Positions 1 through 10,610 of a stretch of DNA of 64,000 nt are shown piece by piece (the stretch's first letter is position 1; each line of letters starts with the position of its first letter). The notes beneath the pieces were generated by a model. That model saw only the letters and a program-made list of their open reading frames with translations. It did no database searches and had not been told where the DNA came from. The translations under genes and the position numbers were made by a program. Source of the DNA: Pedobacter sp. HDW13 (lineage in GTDB: Bacteria; Bacteroidota; Bacteroidia; Sphingobacteriales; Sphingobacteriaceae); NCBI RefSeq assembly GCF_011303555.1, contig NZ_CP049868.1, forward strand, positions 3,658,001-3,722,000, written 5' to 3'.

Positions 1-1
1 A

Positions 2-706
2 TTCCTATATGATACAAAGGCTTTAAAGTGGGAAGAACTTCCAGTTAAGCTTGTAAACTGGTTTGCTTCAATAAAAACACCATGTGCCATTTTTTCGGCC
101 ACTGATGAATTAAATGTTCCATTAATAGAAGCGGCAAAGGAATTTGGCGTAAAAGTACCCGATGATATCTCGATAATGGGAGTAGATAACGATATCATGA
201 TCTGCGAGATGATTAGCCCATCTTTGTCTTCTGTAGGGCAAGGTGCAATTCAGGCTGGCTTTGACACGGCTTTAGCTCTACATAGATGGCTGGCTTACAA
301 TGAACGACCTGAAGGTGATATCCTGGTAGGCATTGGAGCGATAGTTACGCGAAACTCCACAAACGCATTGGCTATAGCTGATGAACAGGTGCGTAAAGCC
401 TTACACTATATTGCTAATACTGCACCTTATAAGGATATTTCTGTTGAAGATGTGGTTCAAAATACTACCTTATCCCGTAGGGTGCTCGAAAAAAAATTCA
501 AAGGCATAACCAAAACAACTATTCTTGAAGAAATCAAGAAAAAGCGGATTGAAAGAATTAAATTCTTATTGGTAAATTCCGACCTCACCGTGAAGGAAAT
601 TGCCTGGGAACTGGATTTTCGAAATGTCGATAATATTACCAGATATTTTAAACAATATACCCATTCTGGGCTTCTGGAATATAGAAACAATTTCAGAAGA
701 TTTTAA
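2..706 (+). CDS. XylR-like transcriptional regulator, 3' part (start lies outside window)
   Basis: Open from the first bases of the window in frame 2, so the 5' end is missing; 234 codons are visible. The first ~110 residues look like the C-terminal lobe of a LacI/periplasmic-binding-type sugar sensor (a CAIFSATDEL stretch, then VPDDISIMGVDND, the usual LacI-family ending). The last ~105 residues are an AraC-type DNA-binding domain with two helix-turn-helix units (around SVEDVVQNTTLSRRVLEKKF and LTVKEIAWELDFRNVDNITR). This sensor-plus-AraC layout is that of XylR-type cytoplasmic sugar regulators. It lies directly upstream of the GH38-like/SusCD locus and is the obvious candidate to bind the 21-bp-spaced direct repeats at 1019, 11882 and 59619; that pairing is inference. 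An internal ATG at 176 should not be taken as the start. Confidence 0.85.
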   Translation, partial: FLYDTKALKWEELPVKLVNWFASIKTPCAIFSATDELNVPLIEAAKEFGVKVPDDISIMGVDNDIMICEMISPSLSSVGQGAIQAGFDTALALHRWLAYNERPEGDILVGIGAIVTRNSTNALAIADEQVRKALHYIANTAPYKDISVEDVVQNTTLSRRVLEKKFKGITKTTILEEIKKKRIERIKFLLVNSDLTVKEIAWELDFRNVDNITRYFKQYTHSGLLEYRNNFRRF

Positions 707-1018
707 TGTACCCTGTATTTAGAACCTAATCAGAAAGGATAGAAGCATATTAGTTCAATCAATTATGACCAGATCATCCTTTTATTTTTTCTTCTACCGT
801 AATAACACTGCATTGCTGTCATAACCTTATACTTAAGGCCTAAAGACAATTGATTGTAGTCAGTACTATTCTCCTCTTTTGATACTTAACCTATTGATAT
901 TTCCTGCGCTTTCAGTTCCCAGATTTCTAAGATGTTTTGATTTAACTTCTTTGGGATATCTGCTATAAGTGTGCTATTTAATAACTTGATTTTTAGTTGT
1001 TTGTGGTTTTGTTTAGTC
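707..1018. other. Intergenic region without recognised gene
   Basis: AT-rich, with no reading frame or hairpin that I could support on either strand. It separates the regulator from the composite promoter at 1019. A terminator for the regulator would be expected here but none is obvious. Confidence 0.5.
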
Positions 1019-1083
1019 TTCGCAAATTGACTGTTTTTTTTCGCAAAGTGCTCAATCCATGTGCTGAAGGTGTTTTAGATTTA
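1019..1083 (+). promoter_or_regulatory. Composite operator/promoter, copy 1
   Basis: Direct repeats TTCGCAAA at 1019-1026 and TTCGCAAA at 1040-1047 (period 21 bp, T-rich spacer), then 28 bp, then TAGATTTA at 1076-1083, which resembles the Bacteroidota -7 box TAnnTTTG. The same parts with identical spacing occur at 11882 and 59619. A two-helical-turn direct repeat just upstream of the promoter is the usual geometry for an AraC-family activator (known for AraC). It would drive the GH38-like gene at 1240 with a leader of ~150 nt. Confidence 0.75.
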
Positions 1084-1239
1084 CAATACCAAATATAGAT
1101 TTAAAGGAGCCAAACGATAAAGCTAACTATGAGCCTATGCTTACACGTTACTTCTTCAAGGTTTCTTCTTGTTGCTATACTTGGCCCAAAACCAGAGAAT
1201 TAACTAATCAATGCACTACAGAATCTAAATAGCAACTGG

Positions 1240-3945
1240 ATGAAAAACCACATTACGCTTAGAAGAAGATTTGTCCTGTTCTCTCTGCTGTTTTTTACAG
1301 CTTTTCATAACAATTTATTTGCCCAGTCGCTTGTAAAACAAAATAGAGAAAGCGAAGCAGTCCAAAGAAACCAAAATGTCAAAGAAATCATTGTAGTATT
1401 TAAGACGCATTTCGATTTAGGTTATACCCACAGGGTAAATGATCTTGTTCAATACTACCGCACCGATATGATTGATCGGGGACTCAAGACCATGGAATCA
1501 TCACAATCCTCATCTAAGGAGGAACAGTTTAGATGGACGGCACCAGGCTGGGTGATGTCGAAAGTGATGGAGCCTTGGGAGGGACAAACAGAGGAACGAA
1601 GAAAAAAACTGGATGAAGCTTTCCGTAAAGGACGATTCTTAACCCATGCCTTGCCTTTTACTATAGAGTCAGAAATTTGCGAGCCAGAGGTAATTACCAG
1701 AGGGCTTGGCTTTGCGTCCAATCTTTCCAGACGCTATCAATTGCCGATTCCGATAGCCGCCAAAGTTACCGATATGCCTTCTCAGGCTGGATCGCTGGCA
1801 ACAGTACTGGCAAATGCAGGTGTGAAATTTTTGCATATTGGTTGCAACTGGCCCAGTGGATATGTGGAAACGCCAGGTTTGTTTTGGTGGGAAGGCCCTG
1901 ATGGCTCACGTTTGCTTACCTTTTATTCCAGTAACTATGGTACAGCTACAGGATTGAGTTACCCCCACAAATGGAGCAAAGGCGAAAAATATGTTGGCCG
2001 AAATTTAATACCTCCTGCTGACTGGCCTTACAAAGTTTGGCCTGCTATTTTGGTAACCATGGATAATAGTGGTCCTCCAAAGCCGAGCGAAGTGAAAGCA
2101 TTGTTTGATGAGGTACGTAAAGCGATGCCAGGGGTAAGGGTGAGGACCGGATCAATGGATGATTTTGTTAAAGACTTTCTAGCCGATAACCCTAAAATAC
2201 CTGTTTTCAAGAAAGAAATGCCCGATACCTGGGTACATGGTGCCATGTGTGACCCGGGAGGTTTCAAATTGGCTAGAGCAACAGCGCCTTTGCTGGCAGC
2301 TGATGAACTGCTGAATACACAAATGAGAAACTGGGGATTAACTGTTCCAGCTATTGGTGACTCTATTGCGAAAGCCTACGAAAAAATGGCCTTATATGCC
2401 GAGCATACCTGGGGAGGCTCCGCCAGTGTAAAAGAATACGGCAGCGACTTTAAAAAATTACCTGCTGGTAAATTTGCCAATTTAGAGGCTTCCTGGGAAG
2501 ATAAAACCAATTATGTCCGTACTGCATGGAATATTTCCAGCCAAATCAAACAGGACAACTTGAAAATGCTGGCACAATCAGTTAAAGCGGCCCCAAATAC
2601 CGCCATTGTATACAACCCTTTACCCTGGGCGCGAAGTGGACTTGTGGAGGTAAATGGTCAGCTGATATGGGCGAAAAATATCCCTGCAGGAGGTTATGCC
2701 ACAGTACCATTAGTTAGCAAAGAGACCGGTTCGAAGTCAAGCAATTCATTTATCGAAAATCAGTTTTATAAAATAACTTTCAATGCCAGTAAAGGTACTA
2801 TTCAATCGCTTGTTGACAAACGTAGCGGTCATGATTGGGCGGCAAATTTGTCTGGTAACCAAACGGGTGCATACGTTAATGAACGGTTTACCTATGAACA
2901 AAGCGTAAAATATACATCGGATTACCAACAGCACCGGGCTTGGGAGTTGGAACAGAAGAATGTTGACTGGCTACATCCTGGCATCAATAAACCTGGAATG
3001 ATTTCTGAAAAGCAGGTGCCTTATCGCAAAGCCTCACCAGAGGGAGGTAGCTTAAGCGTTAAAATTAGTGCTTTGCAACAAACCGCAGCAATGGAAATGC
3101 CTGCCGATACTGCCAATCATTTACCGGCAACAAAACTAGTGGTTACCCTTACTGATGGGCAGCCTTACCTTGATTTGGAAATAACAATTCTGAACAAGGC
3201 AAAAGATAACTGGCCAGAGGCCGATTGGCTCGCGCTTCCGTTTAACATTAAAGACCCGGTTTTTAAAGTCTATCGCCAATTGGGTGTTATGAATCCTGCA
3301 ACCGATATTGCCACTGGTGCAAACAAAAATTTATATGCTGTGGGGCAAGGGCTTACCATTACAGGGGCCGGTGGAAAGGGTATTGCGGTAGCTCCGTTGG
3401 ACCATCCCCTAATTAGCTTAGATACCACGGGGATTTGGCAATTTTCACGTGATTTTGTTCCTAAAAAACCGATCGTTTATATCAACTTGTATAACAACCA
3501 ATGGAATACCAATTATCGTTATTGGTATCCCGGGTCCTGGAGCTCCCGAGTGAGGATATGGAGCTTTGATGGACATACCTCAAAACAGGATCAAATGACA
3601 GTTCCAGCTTTGGAAGCCCGAAATCCTTTAGAAGCCGTAATCCCGCAAAATCCAACAGGTAAACTACCGGCCTTGCAAAAAGGCATTACCATTTCCCGCA
3701 AAGGCATTACGGTAACAGCCTATGGAAAAGACAATGATGGTAATAAAGGTACGCTGCTTCGTATTTGGGAACAGGCAGGCAGTTCAGGCCTAGTTACCAT
3801 CACGCTGCCTAGGAAAGGGGGCTTTAGCAAAGCTACGCCAATCAACCTTCGTGGAGAAGTAAGTGGAAAGCCTATTAGTATTCTTGGCGGGAAGTTTAAC
3901 TGGAATGTTAAGGCATTTGGACCCTCCAGTTTTATATTAAACTAG
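1240..3945 (+). CDS. Secreted GH38-like (DUF5054-type) glycoside hydrolase, paralogue 1
   Basis: 901 residues with a signal peptide ending near LFAQ (residue 29). The N-terminal half resembles the GH38 catalytic barrel. A KTHFDLGYT motif gives the His57/Asp59 pair expected for the zinc site. Asp178 in VTDMP sits where the GH38 nucleophile segment (DxFG) falls, followed by an FWWEGPDGS segment. His389 in EHTWGG could be the fourth ligand. The C-terminal half has the beta-sandwich features of GH38 (IVYNPLPW, SLVDKRSGHDW). Residue roles are by analogy with GH38 alpha-mannosidases and are not proven. Three close paralogues lie at 11967, 14824 and 17507, and a distant one at 23212. It has its own copy of the composite promoter and sits 258 bp before the SusC gene. 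An exo-acting alpha-mannosidase-like activity is likely; the substrate is unknown. Confidence 0.8.
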   Translation: MKNHITLRRRFVLFSLLFFTAFHNNLFAQSLVKQNRESEAVQRNQNVKEIIVVFKTHFDLGYTHRVNDLVQYYRTDMIDRGLKTMESSQSSSKEEQFRWTAPGWVMSKVMEPWEGQTEERRKKLDEAFRKGRFLTHALPFTIESEICEPEVITRGLGFASNLSRRYQLPIPIAAKVTDMPSQAGSLATVLANAGVKFLHIGCNWPSGYVETPGLFWWEGPDGSRLLTFYSSNYGTATGLSYPHKWSKGEKYVGRNLIPPADWPYKVWPAILVTMDNSGPPKPSEVKALFDEVRKAMPGVRVRTGSMDDFVKDFLADNPKIPVFKKEMPDTWVHGAMCDPGGFKLARATAPLLAADELLNTQMRNWGLTVPAIGDSIAKAYEKMALYAEHTWGGSASVKEYGSDFKKLPAGKFANLEASWEDKTNYVRTAWNISSQIKQDNLKMLAQSVKAAPNTAIVYNPLPWARSGLVEVNGQLIWAKNIPAGGYATVPLVSKETGSKSSNSFIENQFYKITFNASKGTIQSLVDKRSGHDWAANLSGNQTGAYVNERFTYEQSVKYTSDYQQHRAWELEQKNVDWLHPGINKPGMISEKQVPYRKASPEGGSLSVKISALQQTAAMEMPADTANHLPATKLVVTLTDGQPYLDLEITILNKAKDNWPEADWLALPFNIKDPVFKVYRQLGVMNPATDIATGANKNLYAVGQGLTITGAGGKGIAVAPLDHPLISLDTTGIWQFSRDFVPKKPIVYINLYNNQWNTNYRYWYPGSWSSRVRIWSFDGHTSKQDQMTVPALEARNPLEAVIPQNPTGKLPALQKGITISRKGITVTAYGKDNDGNKGTLLRIWEQAGSSGLVTITLPRKGGFSKATPINLRGEVSGKPISILGGKFNWNVKAFGPSSFILN

Positions 3946-4203
3946 TCTTTAATCATCAAAATTCAGCAGGGAAGCATGCTGAGCAAAATAATCCATTCTT
4001 AATTAATTTTTAATCCATAAACAGCTAAAATATATTGCCTATGAACTAAAAAAATACAACATGAATTTGCTGCTGGCAATGCTAAAATGTAACTAAAAAC
4101 TGTATTTGGCCAGCTAATTAACTGTTTGTCATTAACCAGCTTATTTGGGGAGGGAATTCTTTCCAAGGAGCTATTAAGATGTATTAAAACCAAATAAACA
4201 AAT

Positions 4204-7200
4204 ATGAAGAATCGATTTTTTTTAACCCGGCTAAGAGTGAGGTACCTCTGCCACCTGTTGTTTTTTATGGTCATGGCTTTTGAGGTAACCGCTCAGACCA
4301 CTGTTACTATAACAGGTAAAGTTACCGATGTAAAGGGCGGCCCACTGCCTGGGGTAAGTGTTACCCTAAAAGGTTCTACCACTGGCGGTGTTACCAACAG
4401 CGAGGGTGTATATACAATTAAATTAACAAATGGGACAGGAACTCTTGTTTTTTCATTTGTTGGTCATAAGAAACAAGAAATAGCTATTGCAGGACGCAAG
4501 ACCATTAATGTAGAGCTGCAAGAAGACGAAAATTCCTTGGAAGAGGTTAAAGTTGTGGTGGCCTATGGAACTCAAAAGAAGGAAAGTTTGGTTAGCTCGA
4601 TTACGACGATTAACCCCAAAGAATTGAAAGGGCCTACCAGTAACTTAACCACCATGCTAGCCGGACGCTTATCCGGCGTTGTGGCTTATCAGAGAAGTGG
4701 CGAGCCTGGGTCAGACAATGCACAATTTTTTATCCGGGAGTAGGCTCTTTTGGAGCGGGAAAGATAGATCCTTTAATTTTGATCGACGGGATGGAATCTA
4801 CGCCAACAGACTTGGCGAGGCTGCAGCCAGACGATATTTCTGGTTTTTCTGTATTGAAGGATGCCGCTGCATCATCATTATATGGGGCAAGGGGAGCAAA
4901 TGGGGTCATATTGGTTGTTACCAAGTCTGGTGCTGACGGTAAAACGAAATTTAATTTCAGGGCGGAAAATTCGCTATCCTCGAATGTGCAGAATTTTAAA
5001 CTGGCAGATAATATTACTTATATGAAAATGGCCAATGAAGCGGTATTAACGCGCACCTTGCCAGGTTCCAAATCTGCTCCACAACCTTATTCACAAACGA
5101 AAATCGACCGCACTGCCGCGGGCTGGAACCCCTATCTTTACCCCAATAATGACTGGATAAAAACGCTAATTAAAGACTATACCTTAAACCAGCGTTTTAA
5201 CATGAATATGAGTGGGGGAGGCAAAGTTGCCCAGTATTACATTGCCGGAACCTATAATATCGACAATGGCGTATTGAAAAACGAGGCGCTGAACGCATAC
5301 GATAATAACGTTAAATTAAAAAGCTATCAGGTACGTTCGAATGTTAATGTAAAACTAACCCCAACTACGGAGGGGATTGTAAGAACCTCAGGTAGTTTTG
5401 ATGATTATCAGGGGCCAATAGGCGGTGGGGCCGGTATTTTTGCTCAGGCCCTTGCATCAAATCCGGTATTATTTCCTGCTATCTATCCCGAATCAGCACT
5501 GCCTTTAGTGAAACATCCTTTATTCGGGAATGCCCTGATTGGTAGCGGGAATGTTTTTTATAATAATCCATATGCTAGTATGGTTTCTGGTTTTCAGGCT
5601 TACAATACTTCAACATTAAATGTACAGCTTGAAGTTAAGCAAGACTTTAATTTTATTACGCCAGGACTTACCGCCCGGGTGATGGGCTACACCTCAAGGT
5701 ATTCTTATTTTGCCTTGAACAGGCAACTCTTCCCCTTCTTTTATGGTGCAAATCCTGTAGATGCACAAGGAAGTAATTACACCTTATCATTGTTAAATGA
5801 ACAAAGCACCCCGGCCCCTACAGAATATCTTAACTATACGCCGGGAGAACGGAAGGCAAATACGACCACTTATATGGAGGCTGCTGTAAATTATAACAGA
5901 ACCTTCTCTCAAAAACATGCAGTTGGCGCGCTATTGATTACCACAATGCGCAATTATTTAACGGCAAATGGTACCGATCTTCAGTCTTCGCTTCCTGCCA
6001 GAAACCAGGGGCTTTCGGGCAGGGTAACCTATGGTTATGATAGCCGATATCTTTTTGAGGCTAATTTTGGCTACAATGGTTCTGAGCGCTTTGCCCAAAA
6101 TAACCGCTATGGTTTTTTCCCATCGGTAGGTGTGGCCTGGAATGCAAGTAACGAGAAATTTTTTGAACCCTTAAGAAGTGTCGTATCTAAGCTTAAATTC
6201 AGGGCTACTTATGGCTTGGTGGGCAATGATCAGATTGGAAAGCCTGAAGACCGTTTCTTCTATATGGCTAATGTGAATTTAAATGGAGCCGCACAGGGAG
6301 GTTTCGGAACGGATTACAGTTATAATAGGCCATCTGTTTCTATAAGCAGGTATCCAAATGATGCAATTACCTGGGAAAAAACAAAAACCACCAATTTGGG
6401 GATGGATCTAAGTTTGTTTAATAGCTTAAACCTGGTTGTGGAAGCATATCAAAATCACAGGAGCAATATTCTAATGACCAGGAGCTATATTCCAAGCACC
6501 ATGGGGCTTTCTGCTGCCATTCAGGCCAATGTTGGTGAAGCTGAATCGAAGGGTATTGATGTTTCCTTAGATTACAATCAAAATTTTGGAAAGGTATGGT
6601 TACAGGCACGGGGGACATTTACTTACGCTACTAGTAAATTGCTGGTTAATGAAGAGCCAAATTATGGCGCTGACTTAGCCTACCTTTCTAAAGTGGGCAA
6701 CTCTCTTGGACAAAATTATGGTTATATCGCCGAAAGGTTGTTTGTGGATGATGAAGAGGTAAGGAATTCACCTCGCCAGGCTTTTGGCACTGGTCTGGAC
6801 CCGGTTAGGGGTGGGGATATTAAGTACAGAGATGTGAATGGTGATGGTATCATCAGTCCATTGGATATCGTTCCGTTAGGCTTACCAACCACACCGGAGA
6901 TCGTTTATGGTTTTGGGTTATCCGCAGGGTATAAAAATTTCGATATCAGTGGATTTTTCCAGGGCTCTGCCCGTTCATCCTTCTGGATTGATCCAACCAA
7001 AATTACACCATTTGCTTTTGGTACCGATCCAAATAAACCTCTGAATTATCAAAATGGGCTTTTACAAAGTATAGCCGATAATTATTGGTCCGAGGATAAC
7101 AGAAATATGCAGGCTTTTTGGCCACGCTTAAGTTCAACTGTTAATTCAAACAATATCCAGGTTTCTAACTGGTGGATGCGTAACGGTTCTTTTTTAAGAT

Positions 7201-7400
7201 TAAAAACTGTTGAACTTGGCTATAATGTCTCAGGGAAATGGATTAACAAATTTGGTATTGGTTCTTTGAGAATTTATAGCAATGCTACCAATTTATTTGT
7301 CAAAAGCAGTTTCACCATGTGGGATCCTGAACAAGGAAGTAACGGATTAGGTTATCCGCTTCAAAGGGTATACAATTTTGGAGTTAACGTTCAGTTCTAA
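4204..7400 (+). CDS. SusC/RagA-type TonB-dependent outer membrane transporter (one-base frameshift)
   Basis: Two overlapping frames form one ~1065-residue SusC. The first (4204-4743) has a signal peptide ending near VTAQ, a CarboxypepD_reg-like domain (ITGKVTDVKGGPLPGVSV), a TonB-box-like segment (VVVAYGTQKKES) and the start of the plug. The second frame carries the rest of the plug (LIDGMESTPTDLARL, SLYGARGANGVILVVTKSG) and the beta-barrel ending in NFGVNVQF. The break is at the G run 4736-4738: one extra G joins NAQFFIRG to VGSFGAGKIDP, which is normal SusC plug sequence, so a sequencing undercall or very recent mutation is likely. No STN domain is present, so regulation is probably through the cytoplasmic regulator and not by ECF sigma. 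It imports oligosaccharide together with the SusD at 7419. Confidence 0.88.
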
Positions 7401-7418
7401 ATTTTAAAAACAAAAGAG

Positions 7419-9341
7419 ATGAAACTATTTAAAACTACATATCTTATTTTATCAGCGGTGGCATTAACTTTGGTGATACCCTCCTGTAAAAAAGGCTTCC
7501 TGGACATTGTGCCAGATAATGTACCAACACTGGATAATGCTTTTACCAATCGGAATGAAGCGGAAAAATTTTTATTTACCTGTTACTCGGCATTGCCAAA
7601 TGATGCAAACCCTGATTTTAACCCAGGGATGAATACGGGCGACGAGTTTTGGATTTACCCAAACCCCTTAGCGAGTGATTACGCTTCTTTTGAGCCTTTT
7701 AATATTGCCCAGGGATTGCAAAGCAGGGTAAACCCGGCTATGAATTACTGGGATGGATCCGGGAGCGCTAAATCACTATGGCTAGGTATTCGTAATTGTA
7801 ATATTTTCCTGGAAAATGTGGATAAACCAATCGATTTGCAGCCTTATGAGAAAGAGCGTTGGATTGCTGAGGTAAAATTTCTCAAAGCCTATTTACATTG
7901 GTATTTGTTCAGAATGTATGGGCCAATTCCTATCGTTGATAAGAATTTACCGATTACGGCATCTATCGAAGAGGTAAAGCTAAGCCGCAAACCTGTCGAT
8001 TCAGTTGTAAATTATATTGCTGATCTCTTGGATCAGGCAGCGGCAGGACAAGGTTCAGGGCTGCCCGATAAGATTTTGAACGCAAGCACCGAACTGGGCC
8101 GGATTACAAAGCCGGCGGCATTAGCTATCAAAGCCAGATTATTGGTAACAGCAGCCAGCCCATTATTTAACGGAAACGCTGATTTCAGTAATTTGAGAAG
8201 TAAGGATGGACAACCGCTGTTTAACCCCAGCTATGATGTAAAGAAATGGCAACGTGCCGCTAATGCCTGTAAAGCAGCTATTGATGCTGCAGAAGTTTCA
8301 GGTGCTTCCCTTTATAGGTTTATCCCAACCAGCCTTCAGGTTGTTGATGAGGCAACCAAAACGGAAATGAGCATTAGAAATGCTGTATGTCAGAAATGGA
8401 ACCAGGAATTAATTTGGGGTAGTACAGCTTCTACCAATTACCTTCAAAGAACTGCTTGTCCGAATTTATTTGCGGCACCACAGTTTGATAATGGTTTGAG
8501 GGGACAGCTGGCCCCAACTTTAAAAATGGCCGAATTATTTTATACCAAAAATGGTGTGCCCATTACCGAAGACAAAACCTGGGATTATGCCAACCGGTAT
8601 ACCCTGAAGGCAACAACGGCTACTGACCAGGGTTTGCAGAACAATTACCAGACTGTAGGTTTGCATTTTGACAGAGAACCACGTTTTTACGCTGATATTG
8701 CATTTGATGGCTCTAAAATGTATATGCAGAGTAATCAAAACCCGCCATTGAATATCCAAAATAAACTCACACAAATTTCGGCAAAAAAACAGTCCCTCTA
8801 TTATTCCATAACGGGCTACTTTACCAAAAAACTGATCAACTGGAATCTGGTTATTGGTGCTAACGGGGGAATTACTACTGAAAATTATCCCTGGCCAATT
8901 ATCAGGTTGGGAGACCTGTACCTGCTTTACGCAGAAGCTTTAAATGAAACCGGGGATTTAGCAACACCATTAACCTATTTAAATAAAATTCGGGATAGGG
9001 CAGGTTTGCAAAGTGTAGAAAGCTCCTGGACGAATTTCTCAAATAATCCTGGTAAATACACTAGCCAAGGTGGATTAAGAGATATCATCCAGCAGGAGCG
9101 TGCAATAGAAATGGCCTTTGAAGGAAGCCGTTTTTGGGATTTGAGACGCTGGAAGAAAGCGGGCGCTCAGCTTAATGCCCCAATTTACGGTTGGAATGTT
9201 TCTACAGCAAGTTTTGCAGATTACAATACCAGGGTGTTGTTGTTTAACCAAACTTTCGTTAGCCCAAGAGACTATCTCTGGCCAATAAAGGAAAGTAATT
9301 TGCAGGTAAATCCAAATTTAGTGCAAAATACGGGCTGGTAA
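7419..9341 (+). CDS. SusD/RagB-family surface glycan-binding lipoprotein
   Basis: 640 residues. A lipoprotein signal peptide ends in a Cys (IPSCKKGFLD, Cys23), followed by the SusD N-terminal pattern (LDNAFTNRNEAEKFLFTCYSALP). The C-terminal RagB/SusD domain shows YPWPIIRLGDLYLLYAEALN, LNKIRDRAGL, RAIEMAFEGSRFWDLRRW and ends near LVQNTGW. It starts 18 bp after SusC with a purine-rich ribosome site, so the two are co-translated. SusD proteins form the lid over the SusC barrel and bind glycan at the cell surface. At 640 residues it belongs to the longer SusD proteins. Confidence 0.93.
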   Translation: MKLFKTTYLILSAVALTLVIPSCKKGFLDIVPDNVPTLDNAFTNRNEAEKFLFTCYSALPNDANPDFNPGMNTGDEFWIYPNPLASDYASFEPFNIAQGLQSRVNPAMNYWDGSGSAKSLWLGIRNCNIFLENVDKPIDLQPYEKERWIAEVKFLKAYLHWYLFRMYGPIPIVDKNLPITASIEEVKLSRKPVDSVVNYIADLLDQAAAGQGSGLPDKILNASTELGRITKPAALAIKARLLVTAASPLFNGNADFSNLRSKDGQPLFNPSYDVKKWQRAANACKAAIDAAEVSGASLYRFIPTSLQVVDEATKTEMSIRNAVCQKWNQELIWGSTASTNYLQRTACPNLFAAPQFDNGLRGQLAPTLKMAELFYTKNGVPITEDKTWDYANRYTLKATTATDQGLQNNYQTVGLHFDREPRFYADIAFDGSKMYMQSNQNPPLNIQNKLTQISAKKQSLYYSITGYFTKKLINWNLVIGANGGITTENYPWPIIRLGDLYLLYAEALNETGDLATPLTYLNKIRDRAGLQSVESSWTNFSNNPGKYTSQGGLRDIIQQERAIEMAFEGSRFWDLRRWKKAGAQLNAPIYGWNVSTASFADYNTRVLLFNQTFVSPRDYLWPIKESNLQVNPNLVQNTGW

Positions 9342-9392
9342 GCAGTGTTCAGTTTATAAAACCTGATTTATTTAATATTAAACTTAAGTAAA

Positions 9393-10574
9393 ATGAAACG
9401 ATTAATATATAGATTGTCCCTTTGCCTGCTGGTTGCCATGGTAACACACGCTTGCAAACAATCCGCAATAGCACCAATAGAAAACGATGGGGTAGCCCCA
9501 GGCCCGGTAACAGGAGTAACTGTAACTAATCTTAGCGGTGCGGCAAAAATAACTTACAAAGTGCCACCCGATCTGGATTTATTATATGTAAGAGCAGTAT
9601 ACACTACTAAACAAGGTGAAGCAAGGGAAACCAAAGTGAGTTCCTACAACAATACCTTGACCGTTGTTGGTTTTGGGGATACCGATAGCTATGAAGTAAA
9701 ACTGTACGCGGTTGATAAAGGAGGGAATATATCACAACCAACATCAGTTACCGTTAAACCACTTACTGCACCCTTTAAACTTATCCGGAACAGCCTTCAG
9801 GTAACGGCTAATTTTGGTGGAATTGATGTTGCTTATCAAAATTCAACAGAGGCAGATATTGCAATTGTTATTTTAATGAACAATAGTGTGGGTGATTTTG
9901 TCCCTGTAAACACGGGTTATACCAATTTAAAACAGGGTGTAATCTTAACCAGAGACCTGAAGGCCACTGAAGCCAAATTTGGAGTATACGTGCGGGACCG
10001 ATGGGGTAATCTCTCGGATACTTTAACCATTAGCCTTACCCCTTTGTATGAAGTTAGGCTAGAGCGGACATTAATGAAGGAAGTAAAATTACCTACAGAC
10101 GCTACATTAGGCTTTAGTGGTACTGTAGCGGCCCTTTTTGATGGGGTTTCGATTACCGGGGCAGCGCCATATTACCACTCCAACTCCGGTAATGTAATGC
10201 CGCAATGGTTTACCTACGATATGGGGGTTACGGCTAAAATAAGCCGCATGGTCTGGTGGATGCGATCGGGTTTTTATTTTGACCTGCATGCACCGAGAAA
10301 AGTGGAAATATGGGGCTCTAATAACCCTGCTGCTGATGGTAGTTTTAACGGCTGGACATTGTTAACAACCTATGAACAGATCAAACCTTCCGGCTTGCCT
10401 AACGGACAATTATCTACTGCAGATAATGAAGCCGCTCTTGCTGGTGAAACCATTACCATTCCATTAGATGCACCTAAAGTACGTTACATTAGATGGAAAA
10501 CCCTGAGGAACTGGTCCGATGGCCCTTATGTAAACTTTACTGAAATTGCGATGTATGGTGATCCCAGGCCATAA
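9393..10574 (+). CDS. DUF4959/DUF5126/DUF5000-type surface lipoprotein
   Basis: 393 residues with a lipoprotein signal (THACKQS). The N-terminal part has an Ig/fibronectin-like pattern (PGPVTGVTVTNLSGAAKITYKVP), as in DUF4959. The middle resembles DUF5126. The C-terminal ~150 residues look like a discoidin (F5/8 type C) domain, as in DUF5000 (YDMGVTAKISRMVWW, RKVEIWGSNNPAADGSFNGW, VRYIRWKTLRNWSDGPYVNFTEIAMYG, quoted in pieces). Domain names are from recognition, without a search. It is third in the SusCD operon, where such proteins act as extra surface glycan-binding lipoproteins (SusE/F-like position). Confidence 0.8.
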   Translation: MKRLIYRLSLCLLVAMVTHACKQSAIAPIENDGVAPGPVTGVTVTNLSGAAKITYKVPPDLDLLYVRAVYTTKQGEARETKVSSYNNTLTVVGFGDTDSYEVKLYAVDKGGNISQPTSVTVKPLTAPFKLIRNSLQVTANFGGIDVAYQNSTEADIAIVILMNNSVGDFVPVNTGYTNLKQGVILTRDLKATEAKFGVYVRDRWGNLSDTLTISLTPLYEVRLERTLMKEVKLPTDATLGFSGTVAALFDGVSITGAAPYYHSNSGNVMPQWFTYDMGVTAKISRMVWWMRSGFYFDLHAPRKVEIWGSNNPAADGSFNGWTLLTTYEQIKPSGLPNGQLSTADNEAALAGETITIPLDAPKVRYIRWKTLRNWSDGPYVNFTEIAMYGDPRP

Positions 10575-10610
10575 CCTAATTAAATAATAATCAGTTAACG
10601 ATATAAAATT